The notes: generated by a model from the letters alone, not told the origin. DNA of 64,000 nucleotides from UBA7683 sp964643895 (GCA_964643895.1 CAZXUE010000003.1:7706-71705); one strand, 5' to 3'; positions 34,073 to 42,537 are shown, counted from the first letter of the stretch. Numbers and translations: made by a program.

Positions 34073-35221
34073 GTATCGCTTCATGAGCTGTCTACCTATA
34101 ACTGATATGTCATGTTTCCTAGCTTTGTCAGTTTGAGCTAGTCTTACTTGTGATCGTAACGTTTCGTTATCAATGTAGGCATTAATGATGGTACTCATAT
34201 GGCCTAGGTTGGTTGGATCAAACGAAAGTGGGGCGTCCGGACGAGGATGGTCGCTTGTAAGTACATGTTCGTATCCTGGATTGTTGCCACCGAATACTAT
34301 GGGTCTGCCTGCTGACATGGCTTCAAGCAAGATAATCCCAAAGCTCTCGCCACCTGTAGCCGGAAAGACTGCAAGGTCGCTGGACTTAAATAAACTTGCC
34401 TTATCTTCATCGCTAATACTCCCCAGGAATATGATCTCATATCCAGGATATGTAATATGAGCCGCCTGCTTACGTAGTTCATCTTCCATGGGGCCCGCAC
34501 CGGCTATCGTAAGGCGGACCTTCCTCTCGTTACAATTAAGCAATCCTTCTTGCATCAAAGCTATAAGGTGTTGAGCGCCTTTTCGTTCCACTAATCGCCC
34601 AACGAAGACAATGTCAACGTACTCATCATCGGGTTCTTCTGGTGATGGGTATTCATTGTAGAAGCTAAAATTAACGGGGTTTGGCACTACGTCCGCTTTG
34701 ATTTTGTATGCCCATCGCGCAAACTCTTGAGCCGCCGGAGATGGAGCTACCGAGGCATCGAAACGTTGTAGAGTAGATTGTTGTGCTCTTCCGACAACCC
34801 AGCTGCCAAGACGTTCTTTTCGGCCAAAAGGGAGAATATGGAAGGTTCCCACAAGTCTTTCTTGCTCTGCTGCCGCAATAAGTTTTCCTGCATACCACGG
34901 GGCATAAGGCATTTGCACATGCAGCACATCAAGTTCGGCCTTCGTCAGAAAGTCTTGAGCAGAGCGTCTAGAGACTGGCTTTGGGACCGTAAGCCTATTA
35001 CCGTTAATCCCGACCTCATAGTTTCCTGTGGTAAGACTGTGCAGGGTTCCTTCAGAGACAGGTTCATTGGTAGGGCCGGCTATGTAGTGGACATCGTGGC
35101 CCTCCCGAGTAAGCCATCTACCAAGATCTTTAACATATGTTCCAACGCCATGATGTCCATTGAGACTATCATCTATCATTAACCCAACTCTGAGTGGATT
35201 TGTCTCACCAGTTGCTCGCAT
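34064..35221 (-). CDS. GT4-family glycosyltransferase
   Basis: Retaining glycosyltransferase of the GT-B fold, about 385 residues. N-terminal GHHGVGTYVKDLGRWL acceptor-domain start, C-terminal nucleotide-sugar site with VFVGRLVERKGAQHLI and FPATGGESFGIILLEAMSAGRPIV (the E-x7-E type motif). It would transfer sugar to lipid, polysaccharide or protein. I chose ATG 35221 (MRATGETNPLRVG) because CATACT lies 6 nt upstream; 35239 is an alternative in frame. The substrate is unknown. Confidence 0.88.
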   Translation of the reverse strand: MRATGETNPLRVGLMIDDSLNGHHGVGTYVKDLGRWLTREGHDVHYIAGPTNEPVSEGTLHSLTTGNYEVGINGNRLTVPKPVSRRSAQDFLTKAELDVLHVQMPYAPWYAGKLIAAAEQERLVGTFHILPFGRKERLGSWVVGRAQQSTLQRFDASVAPSPAAQEFARWAYKIKADVVPNPVNFSFYNEYPSPEEPDDEYVDIVFVGRLVERKGAQHLIALMQEGLLNCNERKVRLTIAGAGPMEDELRKQAAHITYPGYEIIFLGSISDEDKASLFKSSDLAVFPATGGESFGIILLEAMSAGRPIVFGGNNPGYEHVLTSDHPRPDAPLSFDPTNLGHMSTIINAYIDNETLRSQVRLAQTDKARKHDISVIGRQLMKRYLA

Positions 35222-35312
35222 AAGATTAGTATGCCACATAACAAGAGAAAACGTTAAATACTTGTATATTCACTCAACTTTATGTAGCATAAATACATTA
35301 AGGGAGTTTTGA

Positions 35313-35441
35313 GTGATTTTTGTGGTTGCAAAAATTTTGCAGGAAAAAGATGGATCAAAGATCATAGCAAACTCACCCCAAAAAGAGGCCATTTTGAAAG
35401 CCTCTTTTTCTATGGCAAATAAAAACAGGAGTGAAGCATGA
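35313..35441 (+). promoter_or_regulatory. pyrG leader: 42-codon upstream ORF reading through a terminator-like hairpin
   Basis: GTG at 35313 with AAGGGAG 6 nt before it opens a 42-codon ORF whose TGA (35439-35441) overlaps the pyrG ATG. Within it lies AAAAAGAGGC (35380-35389) paired with GCCTCTTTTT (35400-35409), a strong intrinsic-terminator shape. Translation of the leader would disturb the hairpin and couple to pyrG. In some bacteria pyrG is controlled by termination in its leader, sensing CTP; that this happens here is inference. Confidence 0.5.
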
Positions 35442-37051
35442 GCAAACAACCAAAATATATTTTTGTAACCGGTGGTGTGCTTTCAGGAGTTGGCAAGGGG
35501 ATTACCGCGGCATCAATTGGCAATATCCTCAAAAGCCGAGGGCTGAAGGTAAATATTCAAAAGTGTGATCCGTATTTAAACACTGATGCCGGTACGCTTA
35601 ATCCTGCCGNNNNNNNNNNTGAATGTTTTGTGACTCATGATGGCGCTGAAACCGATCTCGATCTCGGCCATTACGAACGCTTCCTCGATATCGAACTCAC
35701 TCAAGCGAGCTCAACTATGAGCGGCCGTGTGCTGCGCCAGGTGCTTGATGATGAGCGTGCTGGTAAATATTTGGGTAAAACCGTTCAGATCGTCCCGCAT
35801 GTTACACAGGCCATGCAGCAGCATATTGAGGTGGCAGCCGAAGGTTTTGATGTGCACATTGTAGAAGTTGGCGGCACAGTGGGCGATATCGAAGGTCAAG
35901 CTTTTATTGAGGCTATTCGCGAGATGGGCATACGTCATGGCCGTGAAAATTGCATTTATGTGCATGTTGTCTACATTCCGTATCTTGGAGCAAGTAAAGA
36001 GTTTAAAACAAAACCGGCGCAAAATGCGGTGAAAGATCTCAGAAACACCGGTATTGCGCCAGATATGCTGATGGCACGTTCCGAAGATGCTGCGCCGGAA
36101 AGTGTCATTCAAAAACTTAGTTTGTTCGGGGGAATCCCAGAGGCAGCAATCGCGCTGCTGCCGAATGCCAAAACAATCTATCAGGTGCCGTTAACGCTTG
36201 AAGAGCGAGGCATCGGTGATTATATCGTGCAGCGGCTCAGCTTGAAGACTGGCAAACCAAATAACAAAGAGTGGCAGAAGTTGGTTAATGCCGTCATTCA
36301 GCCAAAAGCGGCTACTGTTAAAGTGGGTATGGTGGCAAAATACCTTGATAACGAAGACAGTTATTTTTCAGTTGTCGAGGCGCTGCGGGCAGCAGCCTGG
36401 AAGCATGGGGTAGGTGTAGAAATTCATTGGGTGAATGCCGAAGCAATTGAAAGAGGTAAACTCTCGCTTAAAGACCTAGAGAAGCAGGTTGATGGTATCG
36501 TGGTTCCTGGCGGTTTTGGCTCGCGTGGGGTAGAGGGCAAAATCACTGCTGCCGATTGGGCGCTTTCACACAACATCCCGTATCTTGGGCTTTGTCTTGG
36601 TATGCAAGTTGCGGCTATTGCAGCTGTGCGGCAAAGTGGTGTGAAAGATGCAAATTCCACCGAGTTTGATCCAAAAACGCCAGATCCGGTTATTAATACT
36701 ATGGAAGATCAAGTTGGCAAAGAAGGTACCGGCGGTACCATGCGGCTCGGTGATTACGAGTGTGCACTTAAACCAAAAACTACCACGGCCAAGCTTTATG
36801 GTGCAAAAACAGTACACGAGCGCCATCGTCACCGTTATGAATTTAATAATGCTTACCGTCGACAGCTTGAGCTAGCGGGCATCACAGTAAGCGGCGAATG
36901 GCAAAAAGGTGGCTTGGTGGAGATTATTGAGAAAACAGATCATCCTTTCTTTATCGCGAGCCAGTTCCACCCAGAATTTACTTCGCGGCCAAATCGCCCT
37001 CAACCATTATTTGACGGCTTCATAAGCGCATTGAAGAAACGTAAAAAATAA
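35438..37051 (+). CDS. pyrG: CTP synthase (contains an assembly gap)
   Basis: Makes CTP from UTP, ATP and glutamine. The N-terminal synthetase domain (about 1-270) starts with KYIFVTGGVLSGVGKGI. The C-terminal glutamine amidotransferase domain (about 290-537) has the catalytic cysteine in LGLCLGMQVA and the His-Glu pair in SQFHPEF. Ten Ns (35610-35619) fall in the conserved TLNPxxHGE segment. Family comparison suggests three residues are missing where the gap allows four, so the N count is a placeholder. The ATG overlaps the leader ORF stop. Confidence 0.96.
   Translation: MSKQPKYIFVTGGVLSGVGKGITAASIGNILKSRGLKVNIQKCDPYLNTDAGTLNPAXXXXECFVTHDGAETDLDLGHYERFLDIELTQASSTMSGRVLRQVLDDERAGKYLGKTVQIVPHVTQAMQQHIEVAAEGFDVHIVEVGGTVGDIEGQAFIEAIREMGIRHGRENCIYVHVVYIPYLGASKEFKTKPAQNAVKDLRNTGIAPDMLMARSEDAAPESVIQKLSLFGGIPEAAIALLPNAKTIYQVPLTLEERGIGDYIVQRLSLKTGKPNNKEWQKLVNAVIQPKAATVKVGMVAKYLDNEDSYFSVVEALRAAAWKHGVGVEIHWVNAEAIERGKLSLKDLEKQVDGIVVPGGFGSRGVEGKITAADWALSHNIPYLGLCLGMQVAAIAAVRQSGVKDANSTEFDPKTPDPVINTMEDQVGKEGTGGTMRLGDYECALKPKTTTAKLYGAKTVHERHRHRYEFNNAYRRQLELAGITVSGEWQKGGLVEIIEKTDHPFFIASQFHPEFTSRPNRPQPLFDGFISALKKRKK
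35610..35619. other. Assembly gap (10 N) in pyrG
   Basis: The surrounding codons imply the true gap is 7 bases (P-A-x-x-x-E versus four codons allowed here), judged against the conserved PxxHGE pattern. The run is therefore probably a fixed-length placeholder. Confidence 0.8.
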
Positions 37052-37065
37052 GTTAAACTTTACCT

Positions 37066-37446
37066 ATGGCACAACACAAAATTTTACTCGTAGAAGATGA
37101 CGAAGCGCTCGCGCAAATGTATACTATGCGGCTCACTGCCGAAGATTTTGATGTCAAACACGTCGGCAACGGAGAAGACGCGCTCTCAGCTGCGGTTGAA
37201 TATCACCCCGATCTTATTCTGCTTGATGCAATGATGCCGAAAATAAGCGGCTTTGATGTACTCGATATTTTGCGTAACACCCCAGAAACAGCTAACAGTC
37301 GCATTATTATGCTCACAGCACTAAGCCAAGCAAAAGATAAAGAGCGCGCCGAAAGCCTAGGCGTAGACGATTACCTCGTGAAATCACAAGTTGTTATAGC
37401 CGATGTCATAGAGCGCATCAAATACCATATTGGCATAAACAAGTAA
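37066..37446 (+). CDS. Single-domain response regulator
   Basis: A 126-residue CheY-like receiver with no output domain. Acidic pocket VEDDE near residue 9, phospho-acceptor aspartate in LILLDAMMPKISG (near 53), Thr/Ser in MLTALSQAKD, and the lysine of DYLVKSQ. Without an effector it must act by protein contact. The histidine kinase at 47.2 kb is a possible partner, but it has its own receiver next to it. Confidence 0.9.
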   Translation: MAQHKILLVEDDEALAQMYTMRLTAEDFDVKHVGNGEDALSAAVEYHPDLILLDAMMPKISGFDVLDILRNTPETANSRIIMLTALSQAKDKERAESLGVDDYLVKSQVVIADVIERIKYHIGINK

Positions 37447-37467
37447 AAATAGTATAATATACAAACT

Positions 37468-37737
37468 ATGGAAACGCATCGTATGAAAGATGCGGTGGGC
37501 AATTTTGTATGTAACAGGCGAGCGGCCGTCGCACTTGGTGTGGCAACGCTTATTGCTGGAGTGCTCAGAATTAAAAACGACTATAATCCACCACAGCGCG
37601 GCGGCTGGCAAAAATCTCCCCCAATGAGTTCCTTATGCAAGATCCTGAAACTCCAAACGAATAGAGCCCAAGCTATCCTTAAGCCACCGTCATCCTTAAC
37701 TCGTTTCAGGATCCATAATCGTCCAGCTAGATCCTGA
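37468..37737 (+). CDS. Possible small membrane protein whose tail is formed by a repeat
   Basis: An 89-codon ORF with TATAAT (37453-37458) 9 nt before the ATG. The first 45 residues look real, with one hydrophobic segment (about 18-34, RRAAVALGVATLIAGVL). The last third is encoded by sequence leading into the palindromic repeat at 37691 and is low-quality (KPPSSLTRFRIHNRPARS), so the original C terminus may have been replaced by the repeat. Function unknown. Confidence 0.4.
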   Translation: METHRMKDAVGNFVCNRRAAVALGVATLIAGVLRIKNDYNPPQRGGWQKSPPMSSLCKILKLQTNRAQAILKPPSSLTRFRIHNRPARS

Positions 37738-37752
37738 AACGAGTTCAGGATG
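37691..37752. repeat. 23-bp palindromic repeat
   Basis: Arms 37691-37713 and 37730-37752 are inverted copies with one mismatch around a 16-nt loop. The core reads CTCGTTTCAGGATC. A further partial copy (GATCCTGAAAC) lies just upstream near 37644. It has no T-run and resembles REP-type bacterial palindromes of the GTCATCCTGAAC family. Confidence 0.85.
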
Positions 37753-37843
37753 GCAGAGCAGCCACAAGATTAAATTCCAAACACCCTATTGACATTTAAA
37801 CAAGCTTATGCTAATATTATATCTGTAAATAAGTAAAACAAAT

Positions 37844-39322
37844 ATGTCAGAACAAACGCGCTCAGATAAATATGCACCCCCTCAGGAATACGCTCTTGAT
37901 AAAGAGGCTCAGAGGTTTCAGACAGAAAAACCAATTTGTAGCTCAGATATTATTGGCCTAAGTCCTGTCCTAGTTAGTGGTGAAACAACCACGGTCGTTG
38001 CTTTTGTGGATGTTAGAAGCTCGGACGGACAAGAGGTGAGAGCCGCCATAGTCCGCATTTCAGCTTTGCGCCAAGCAGAAGAAGAGGCAGCAAACGATCA
38101 ATTTGTTATATGGGGCTTGGTTGATTCGCGCGTTCAGGAGGACGAGGCGATGGTGGCACCTATTGAACAAGATGCCAACCCGGTGGAGATTGGTCGGGCA
38201 GGGCTAGATTTATGGAGGGGTGCTTTGCGCGAGAACCCGCACGCTTCAAGGCGACATACCTCAGTACGTGTCGTTGATGGTGTGCTTGAGGTCGCCGATA
38301 CGTCCGGAGAAGGTAACGCCACAGTAGTTGAAGGGCAGCTCTTTGCGGAGGAAGTAGTGAGTGGCAACGCAGACCCTAGTATTTTGTCCGATGAAGTTAT
38401 TTCTGAACCTGAACCTGAAGCTGCGGAGGAGGAAACGCAATCCCAAGTCGAAAGCGAGAGAGTAGTAGAGCTGGCTGATATTATGTCAAGTCCAGAGGCG
38501 ATGCTCAATGCATTACACAGTAGGGAGCTGAGTTTCGATGTTAAGTCTCAACTTCATCAAATAGTTTCTGCCTGGAGTAGGTTCAAGCTCGCTACGGCGA
38601 CTCGTCAGGCCTGGGAAGAGGTCGTGATGCCGCAGCTAGATAGACTTGACGGCCCACTTCAGGATATGGGCGGACGCCTTCATAGGGCAAGTGGTGAGAT
38701 TGAGCAGCTCGTGGGCGGCTTAAATCAGCTTGCTACCGCTGCTGAATACGGTGATTATGAGACCATGGGTGACTTGGGTCGAAGATATAAGTTTGTCCAA
38801 CAGTTTGATGGCATTCTTCGGTCGCTACAGCCGGTTATGGTCGAAACTGGTTTAGGTGAAAATGTAAGAAGACTAGATGCTGACCAGTTAGAGTCTAGCG
38901 AAAATTTACGTCGGCTTCGACGTGGCGAATCATCAGAAGAGTTTTCAGTAGATGATGCCGCTGAGTTGCTTAGCGCAGTCGAAATACGTGCGGGCACGAC
39001 AGCGGCTGATATACGGGGGCAGATAGAGGGGCTGGACGAATCTGGCCTTGTCAGCAAGCTGTCTCGTCGTAGAGAAACCGTAGAGGCCATGATTCAGTTT
39101 GCCCGTATTGCGAATAATGATCCCCTCGTACAAGACTATATGGCAACAAAGCAAATTATCATGAATCGTGTAGAAGAATTATTTTCAGGGCGTTCACGAA
39201 TGACTTCAGTTGAAGTTCATATGCTTCGAAGTTATGTTGAAGCTCAGCTGCTTGAGCCGCTGAGGCAGGTAGAGAAGTTTGTTCGACTTGCGGCTTTGTA
39301 TCAAAAAGAGGCTGCGCATTAA
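37844..39322 (+). CDS. Hypothetical protein with a probable FHA domain
   Basis: A 492-residue acidic soluble protein. Residues about 100-170 carry a forkhead-associated-like pattern: VEIGRAG, then ENPHASRRHTSVRVV, then DTSGEGNATVV, matching the GR...S-x-R/H...S-x-N phosphothreonine-binding outline. The rest (about 200-490) is mostly helical and Glu/Leu/Arg-rich, likely coiled coil. TTGACA...TAATAT upstream (near 37789) is a probable promoter. FHA domains bind phosphothreonine and usually partner Ser/Thr kinases, none of which is in the window. The domain call is by eye. Confidence 0.6.
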   Translation: MSEQTRSDKYAPPQEYALDKEAQRFQTEKPICSSDIIGLSPVLVSGETTTVVAFVDVRSSDGQEVRAAIVRISALRQAEEEAANDQFVIWGLVDSRVQEDEAMVAPIEQDANPVEIGRAGLDLWRGALRENPHASRRHTSVRVVDGVLEVADTSGEGNATVVEGQLFAEEVVSGNADPSILSDEVISEPEPEAAEEETQSQVESERVVELADIMSSPEAMLNALHSRELSFDVKSQLHQIVSAWSRFKLATATRQAWEEVVMPQLDRLDGPLQDMGGRLHRASGEIEQLVGGLNQLATAAEYGDYETMGDLGRRYKFVQQFDGILRSLQPVMVETGLGENVRRLDADQLESSENLRRLRRGESSEEFSVDDAAELLSAVEIRAGTTAADIRGQIEGLDESGLVSKLSRRRETVEAMIQFARIANNDPLVQDYMATKQIIMNRVEELFSGRSRMTSVEVHMLRSYVEAQLLEPLRQVEKFVRLAALYQKEAAH

Positions 39323-39350
39323 GGCATTTTTGTAGTATGAACAGGATTTG

Positions 39351-39623
39351 CTATTTAACCGAAACTTCAACTCGGGGGACTGAGCGTCCGGTGAAGGTTT
39401 TAACCTTCTTTTTGGTGAATTCTACGACGCCATCTTTGGCGGCGTGAATAGTGAAGTTTTTACTGATAAACGTGCCTTCACCAGCTCGTTTTGTCATACC
39501 AACCTGGCGAACAATAACTTCGCCGGTTTTTACTTTTTGGCCACCATAGCGCTTAACGCCAAGCCGCTGGCCGGGTGAGTCTTTAAGGTTTTTGGCTGAG
39601 CCGCCAGCTTTGACATGTGACAT
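39351..39623 (-). CDS. rpmA: 50S ribosomal protein L27
   Basis: A 90-residue L27, located at the peptidyl-transferase centre. The N-terminal tail MSHVKAGGSAKNLKDSPGQRLGVKRYGGQ is conserved and lacks the cleaved extension found in Firmicutes. It directly follows the Trm11-like methyltransferase on the same strand with no gap, an unusual neighbour since rpmA normally follows rplU. Confidence 0.95.
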   Translation of the reverse strand: MSHVKAGGSAKNLKDSPGQRLGVKRYGGQKVKTGEVIVRQVGMTKRAGEGTFISKNFTIHAAKDGVVEFTKKKVKTFTGRSVPRVEVSVK

Positions 39624-39624
39624 A

Positions 39625-40893
39625 CTATTTCTTCTCCAAAATGGTTAATTCTCTTGCCACAACCTGATTTTCTCTGTGATAGATTAAATCTTTTTTATCG
39701 GCGTGGACTAAATCTAATCGATTGTACCCCAGATCTGCCAGATGGTCAAGCACTTTGAGGTGTTTAAACTTGCTATTTCCCAGATACCAGGCGGGGAATG
39801 CTAAGCAGAGCCGAGTCCCTTTTTTGAGCTGACTGGAGATATTTTGCAAAAAACCTTCAGCAATTGTATTGGCTTCATCCATGATTACGTCTAATTGATG
39901 CGTCTCCGGAAGCGAGGTGAGCGGTGTACCGAGATATGTTTCGCACACCACAGAGATCTGAGGGTTTAAAGAATGGATTTTAGAGAAATCCCAGTGGTGG
40001 TTTATAGCATCGCCTGCTTCAATACGCCATTGCAGTGGGTCATCCTGAGCTTGTCGACCTGTCCGCCGTAGCTTCAGCGAAGGAGGAAGGATCTGGTCTC
40101 GTAGCCACTTTATGTTTTCAGTACTATATTCAACCATTTTCTCCGAGATGTCAGAGCCATAGACGGCGAAGCCCATCAGCATGGCCTCCTGTAGTACTAC
40201 GCCGGTGCCACAAAATGGGTCGAGAATGCAGATTTCAGATGTTGCTCCATCTGTTATCTGCTTGCTGTTATCTACTATCCTTGATGTGGCAAGGTTGATC
40301 ATAATCTGCGCAAGTTTCGGTGGCAGCATACCCACAAATGCATCGCGTTTTGGTCGCTCAAAATCTCGGGCGGCGTAGGCATCGATATCTTGTACGGCAT
40401 AGGTTTGGGCCAAGATGACATCGTCACCATCTTTTATAAGTAGTAACTCCCAACCAAGCGGGCCTGTAAGTTTATTGTAGAGAACTTGCGCACTCTCTAA
40501 CGCTTCAGATTTATTTTCAATAATACGAACGCTGCGCCCGTGCTTTTTAATGACTTTTTTCAGCTCCAACATCTGTTTCAGCAGCCAATTTTTCTGCGCC
40601 TTAAAGCCGTAGATACTTACGCCAAACTGGAGTTTTCCATCTGGAAGATACTGAAGGTGTTCAGGAATGTTTGACTGCAAATATGAAAAAGCGCCGGAAA
40701 GATCCGTATTTTCTAGCCGAGAAAGCAGGCGAGCACACTTCATGGTGCCGCCAAATCGTGCTTGAGGTAGAGGATCCTCACTCGTCACAAGTGCCGCATA
40801 GTCCGATATCTCAATAATTTTTTCAGCACCAAACAAACTCTCCAGCTCCGCCAAAGAAAGTTTCGGTTGCCTCCCTAAAATCGCAATCTGCAT
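39625..40893 (-). CDS. Trm11/THUMP-like RNA methyltransferase with an in-frame repeat
   Basis: A 422-residue protein. The N-terminal half (ILGRQPKLSLAELESLF) is typical of Trm11-like proteins with a THUMP-related domain. The C-terminal Rossmann methyltransferase has the SAM motif ILDPFCGTGVVLQEAMLMGF. Motif IV, usually DPPY, appears as CETYLG, so the base chemistry may differ. Residues encoded by 40039-40094 (SLKLRRTGRQAQDDP) are a translated copy of a dispersed palindromic repeat sitting between the second SAM motif and the EAGDA motif. I start at 40893 (MQIAILGRQ), 6 nt after CATACT. Confidence 0.82.
   Translation of the reverse strand: MQIAILGRQPKLSLAELESLFGAEKIIEISDYAALVTSEDPLPQARFGGTMKCARLLSRLENTDLSGAFSYLQSNIPEHLQYLPDGKLQFGVSIYGFKAQKNWLLKQMLELKKVIKKHGRSVRIIENKSEALESAQVLYNKLTGPLGWELLLIKDGDDVILAQTYAVQDIDAYAARDFERPKRDAFVGMLPPKLAQIMINLATSRIVDNSKQITDGATSEICILDPFCGTGVVLQEAMLMGFAVYGSDISEKMVEYSTENIKWLRDQILPPSLKLRRTGRQAQDDPLQWRIEAGDAINHHWDFSKIHSLNPQISVVCETYLGTPLTSLPETHQLDVIMDEANTIAEGFLQNISSQLKKGTRLCLAFPAWYLGNSKFKHLKVLDHLADLGYNRLDLVHADKKDLIYHRENQVVARELTILEKK
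40039..40094. repeat. Dispersed repeat inserted in frame in a coding sequence
   Basis: A 56-nt element from GTCATCCTGAGCTTGTCGAC to GGAAGGATCT. An inverted copy about 88% identical lies in intergenic DNA at 53280-53336, and shorter relatives at 47064 and 18157. Here it contributes roughly 19 residues to the methyltransferase without breaking the frame. Confidence 0.85.
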
Positions 40894-40999
40894 AGTTACA
40901 GTATGAAGCACTTGCTAAAACCAGAAAAGTATTGACAAATATTGATTAATCAGGTACAATAATTTATGATAGCTAAACAAGGGTAAAAGGTAAAATAAA

Positions 41000-41758
41000 A
41001 TGAATAGAATGCGCGTAAATACTGATCCAAATGATATTAAACGAGAAGCTAGACGTCCGCGGTCGGGTAGTCGGGTAGCGGCTGCAGCATTAACGCTCGC
41101 AACGCTAGTTCCTGCAGGAGCTGTCGGTTATGCAGTTGGTGAAAACGATGGACGGAATAGTGAAGCGCGGCAGCGACGAGAGCAAGAGGCGGCTGCCACA
41201 AGACAGGCTGAGGAGCGTGACCATACTGAGAAAGTTGATCAAACTGTAGGCGAGCAGCTTATGCAACAAGCATTTGGTTGGTTTCAAAATCAAACTGCTG
41301 AAATCGCAGATCAAGAACGACAAGGCACCGAGTTTGATTTTAGATTTTCTTCAGATTTCCAGCGTTTTAATGTGAGGTTTGTGTTTGACGAACAGGCATC
41401 ACGAAAGGTTGCCGAACTAGACTGGGCAGATGTGAGCCAAGTTCGTGTTTCCCTCGTAAATGACAGCCAGCCTGATATAGCGTTTGATCCAGAGACGCAT
41501 ACAACAATAGTGGTAGATCCTCGTGGCATGGGGAAGGATGAGGGTGGGAATCGCCCACAGGAGCGTGATATTGAAATTAGTCGACTGCCCGGTAATAAAG
41601 CACCTCAAGATTATTTGGGCGACCAAGCCACAACTTCTAATAGCCCATGGAGGTACCAGGTTGATGTAGGCGGGCAGTTTGAAGGTCGTAAGCTGAGAGG
41701 AGAACTGGCGCAGCTTTTTGCACTAGCCAGTGACGGCTCTTTCGAAGAAAATACCTAA
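41000..41758 (+). CDS. Hypothetical membrane-anchored or secreted protein, 252 aa
   Basis: A basic N terminus (KREARRPRSGSR) is followed by one hydrophobic segment (about 27-50, VAAAALTLATLVPAGAVGYAVG), then a Glu/Arg/Gln-rich helix (about 52-100) and a beta-rich C-terminal region with KxxPQERDIEISRLPG. It resembles a type II-anchored extracytoplasmic protein. TTGACA (40934-40939) and TACAAT form the promoter; AAGGTAAAAT precedes the ATG. I do not recognise the family. Confidence 0.72.
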   Translation: MNRMRVNTDPNDIKREARRPRSGSRVAAAALTLATLVPAGAVGYAVGENDGRNSEARQRREQEAAATRQAEERDHTEKVDQTVGEQLMQQAFGWFQNQTAEIADQERQGTEFDFRFSSDFQRFNVRFVFDEQASRKVAELDWADVSQVRVSLVNDSQPDIAFDPETHTTIVVDPRGMGKDEGGNRPQERDIEISRLPGNKAPQDYLGDQATTSNSPWRYQVDVGGQFEGRKLRGELAQLFALASDGSFEENT

Positions 41759-41769
41759 GGCTATAACAC

Positions 41770-41881
41770 GCACTGCCTAGCGCTGGAGCGAGTTGTCAAA
41801 TAGTACTAAAAAACGTCCAATCGGACAAAAAGTAGTATGGTTTATTCAAGCGGCTAGGTGATAGAAAGGGGCGAGCAGTGC
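41770..41881. ncRNA. Structured palindromic element with central hairpin
   Basis: Outer stem GCACTGC (41770-41776) and GCAGTGC (41875-41881), second stem CCTAGC (41776-41781)/GCTAGG (41853-41858), and a central hairpin TACTA...CGTCC/GGAC...TAGTA (41804-41837). About 112 nt fold back almost fully, with no ORF. The central part recurs at 41965. It may be a small RNA or a miniature mobile element. Confidence 0.5.
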
Positions 41882-41964
41882 ATACATGGGTAGTTATAAT
41901 ACGATTAATGTTATTTTTATGATTTGTATCGAATAAGATCGTGTAATTTTAAGGCAACGTATTT

Positions 41965-41996
41965 GTACTAAAAAACGTCCGATTGGACGGAAAATG
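41965..41996. repeat. Second copy of the GTACTAAAAAACGTCC hairpin
   Basis: GTACTAAAAAACGTCC is exactly repeated from 41803, followed by GGAC and an A-run, again forming a CGTCC/GGACG hairpin. It lies about 36 nt before the -10 TATACT (42032-42037) of the next gene, so it may be a binding site. Confidence 0.75.
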
Positions 41997-42045
41997 GTAT
42001 TTTTGTACGATGCGATTTTTTGAACGGCTGGTATACTAGGTGCTG

Positions 42046-42537
42046 ATGCTTGGGATTATTTTGTTGATTGCTACTGCTGGGTTGCCTCTTGTGGTGATCT
42101 ACTGGTATCAAACATGTATTCTTAAAAGTGGCTATAGTTGGCGGCGAGATGATCTGTTGGTGCCACTTTTGGCGGCTGGCGTGCAGTTTGCGGCTTCGAC
42201 AATTCCGTATTATTTTCTTGATCGTTTGCCGGCGAATTTTTTGCATCACGCTATTGGCGGGGGGGTGGCGGTGGCAATTATGACAGCGTATGTTACGAGG
42301 CGACTATGGCCAAAATTACCTCTGTGGCAACGGTTTCTTTTACTCTTTTCTGCAGTGAATATTCTGGGAAATATGAACGAGATTGCCGAGCTGTTTTCTG
42401 AGCTGCTGACTGGCAGGGTGTATATTTCTACCAAGCTTGATACTAATATTGATTTGGTTGCCAATAATGTGGGGGCGTTGTTGGGTTTTCTGGTGATACT
42501 TGGAGTTTTGCGGGTATATAAAAGGCAGAGGTTGTAA
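42046..42537 (+). CDS. Polytopic membrane protein, possibly YjdF/VanZ-like
   Basis: About 163 residues with four to five hydrophobic segments. A conserved-looking acidic pattern (NEIAELFSELL, then TKLDTNIDLVANNVGALLG) resembles the E...D-x-x-x-D-x-x-A-N pattern of YjdF/VanZ-type proteins, but the match is by eye. I prefer ATG 42046, 8 nt after TATACT, over the GTG at 42040. It overlaps the next gene by one base (TAATG), suggesting a joint membrane role. Confidence 0.65.
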   Translation: MLGIILLIATAGLPLVVIYWYQTCILKSGYSWRRDDLLVPLLAAGVQFAASTIPYYFLDRLPANFLHHAIGGGVAVAIMTAYVTRRLWPKLPLWQRFLLLFSAVNILGNMNEIAELFSELLTGRVYISTKLDTNIDLVANNVGALLGFLVILGVLRVYKRQRL

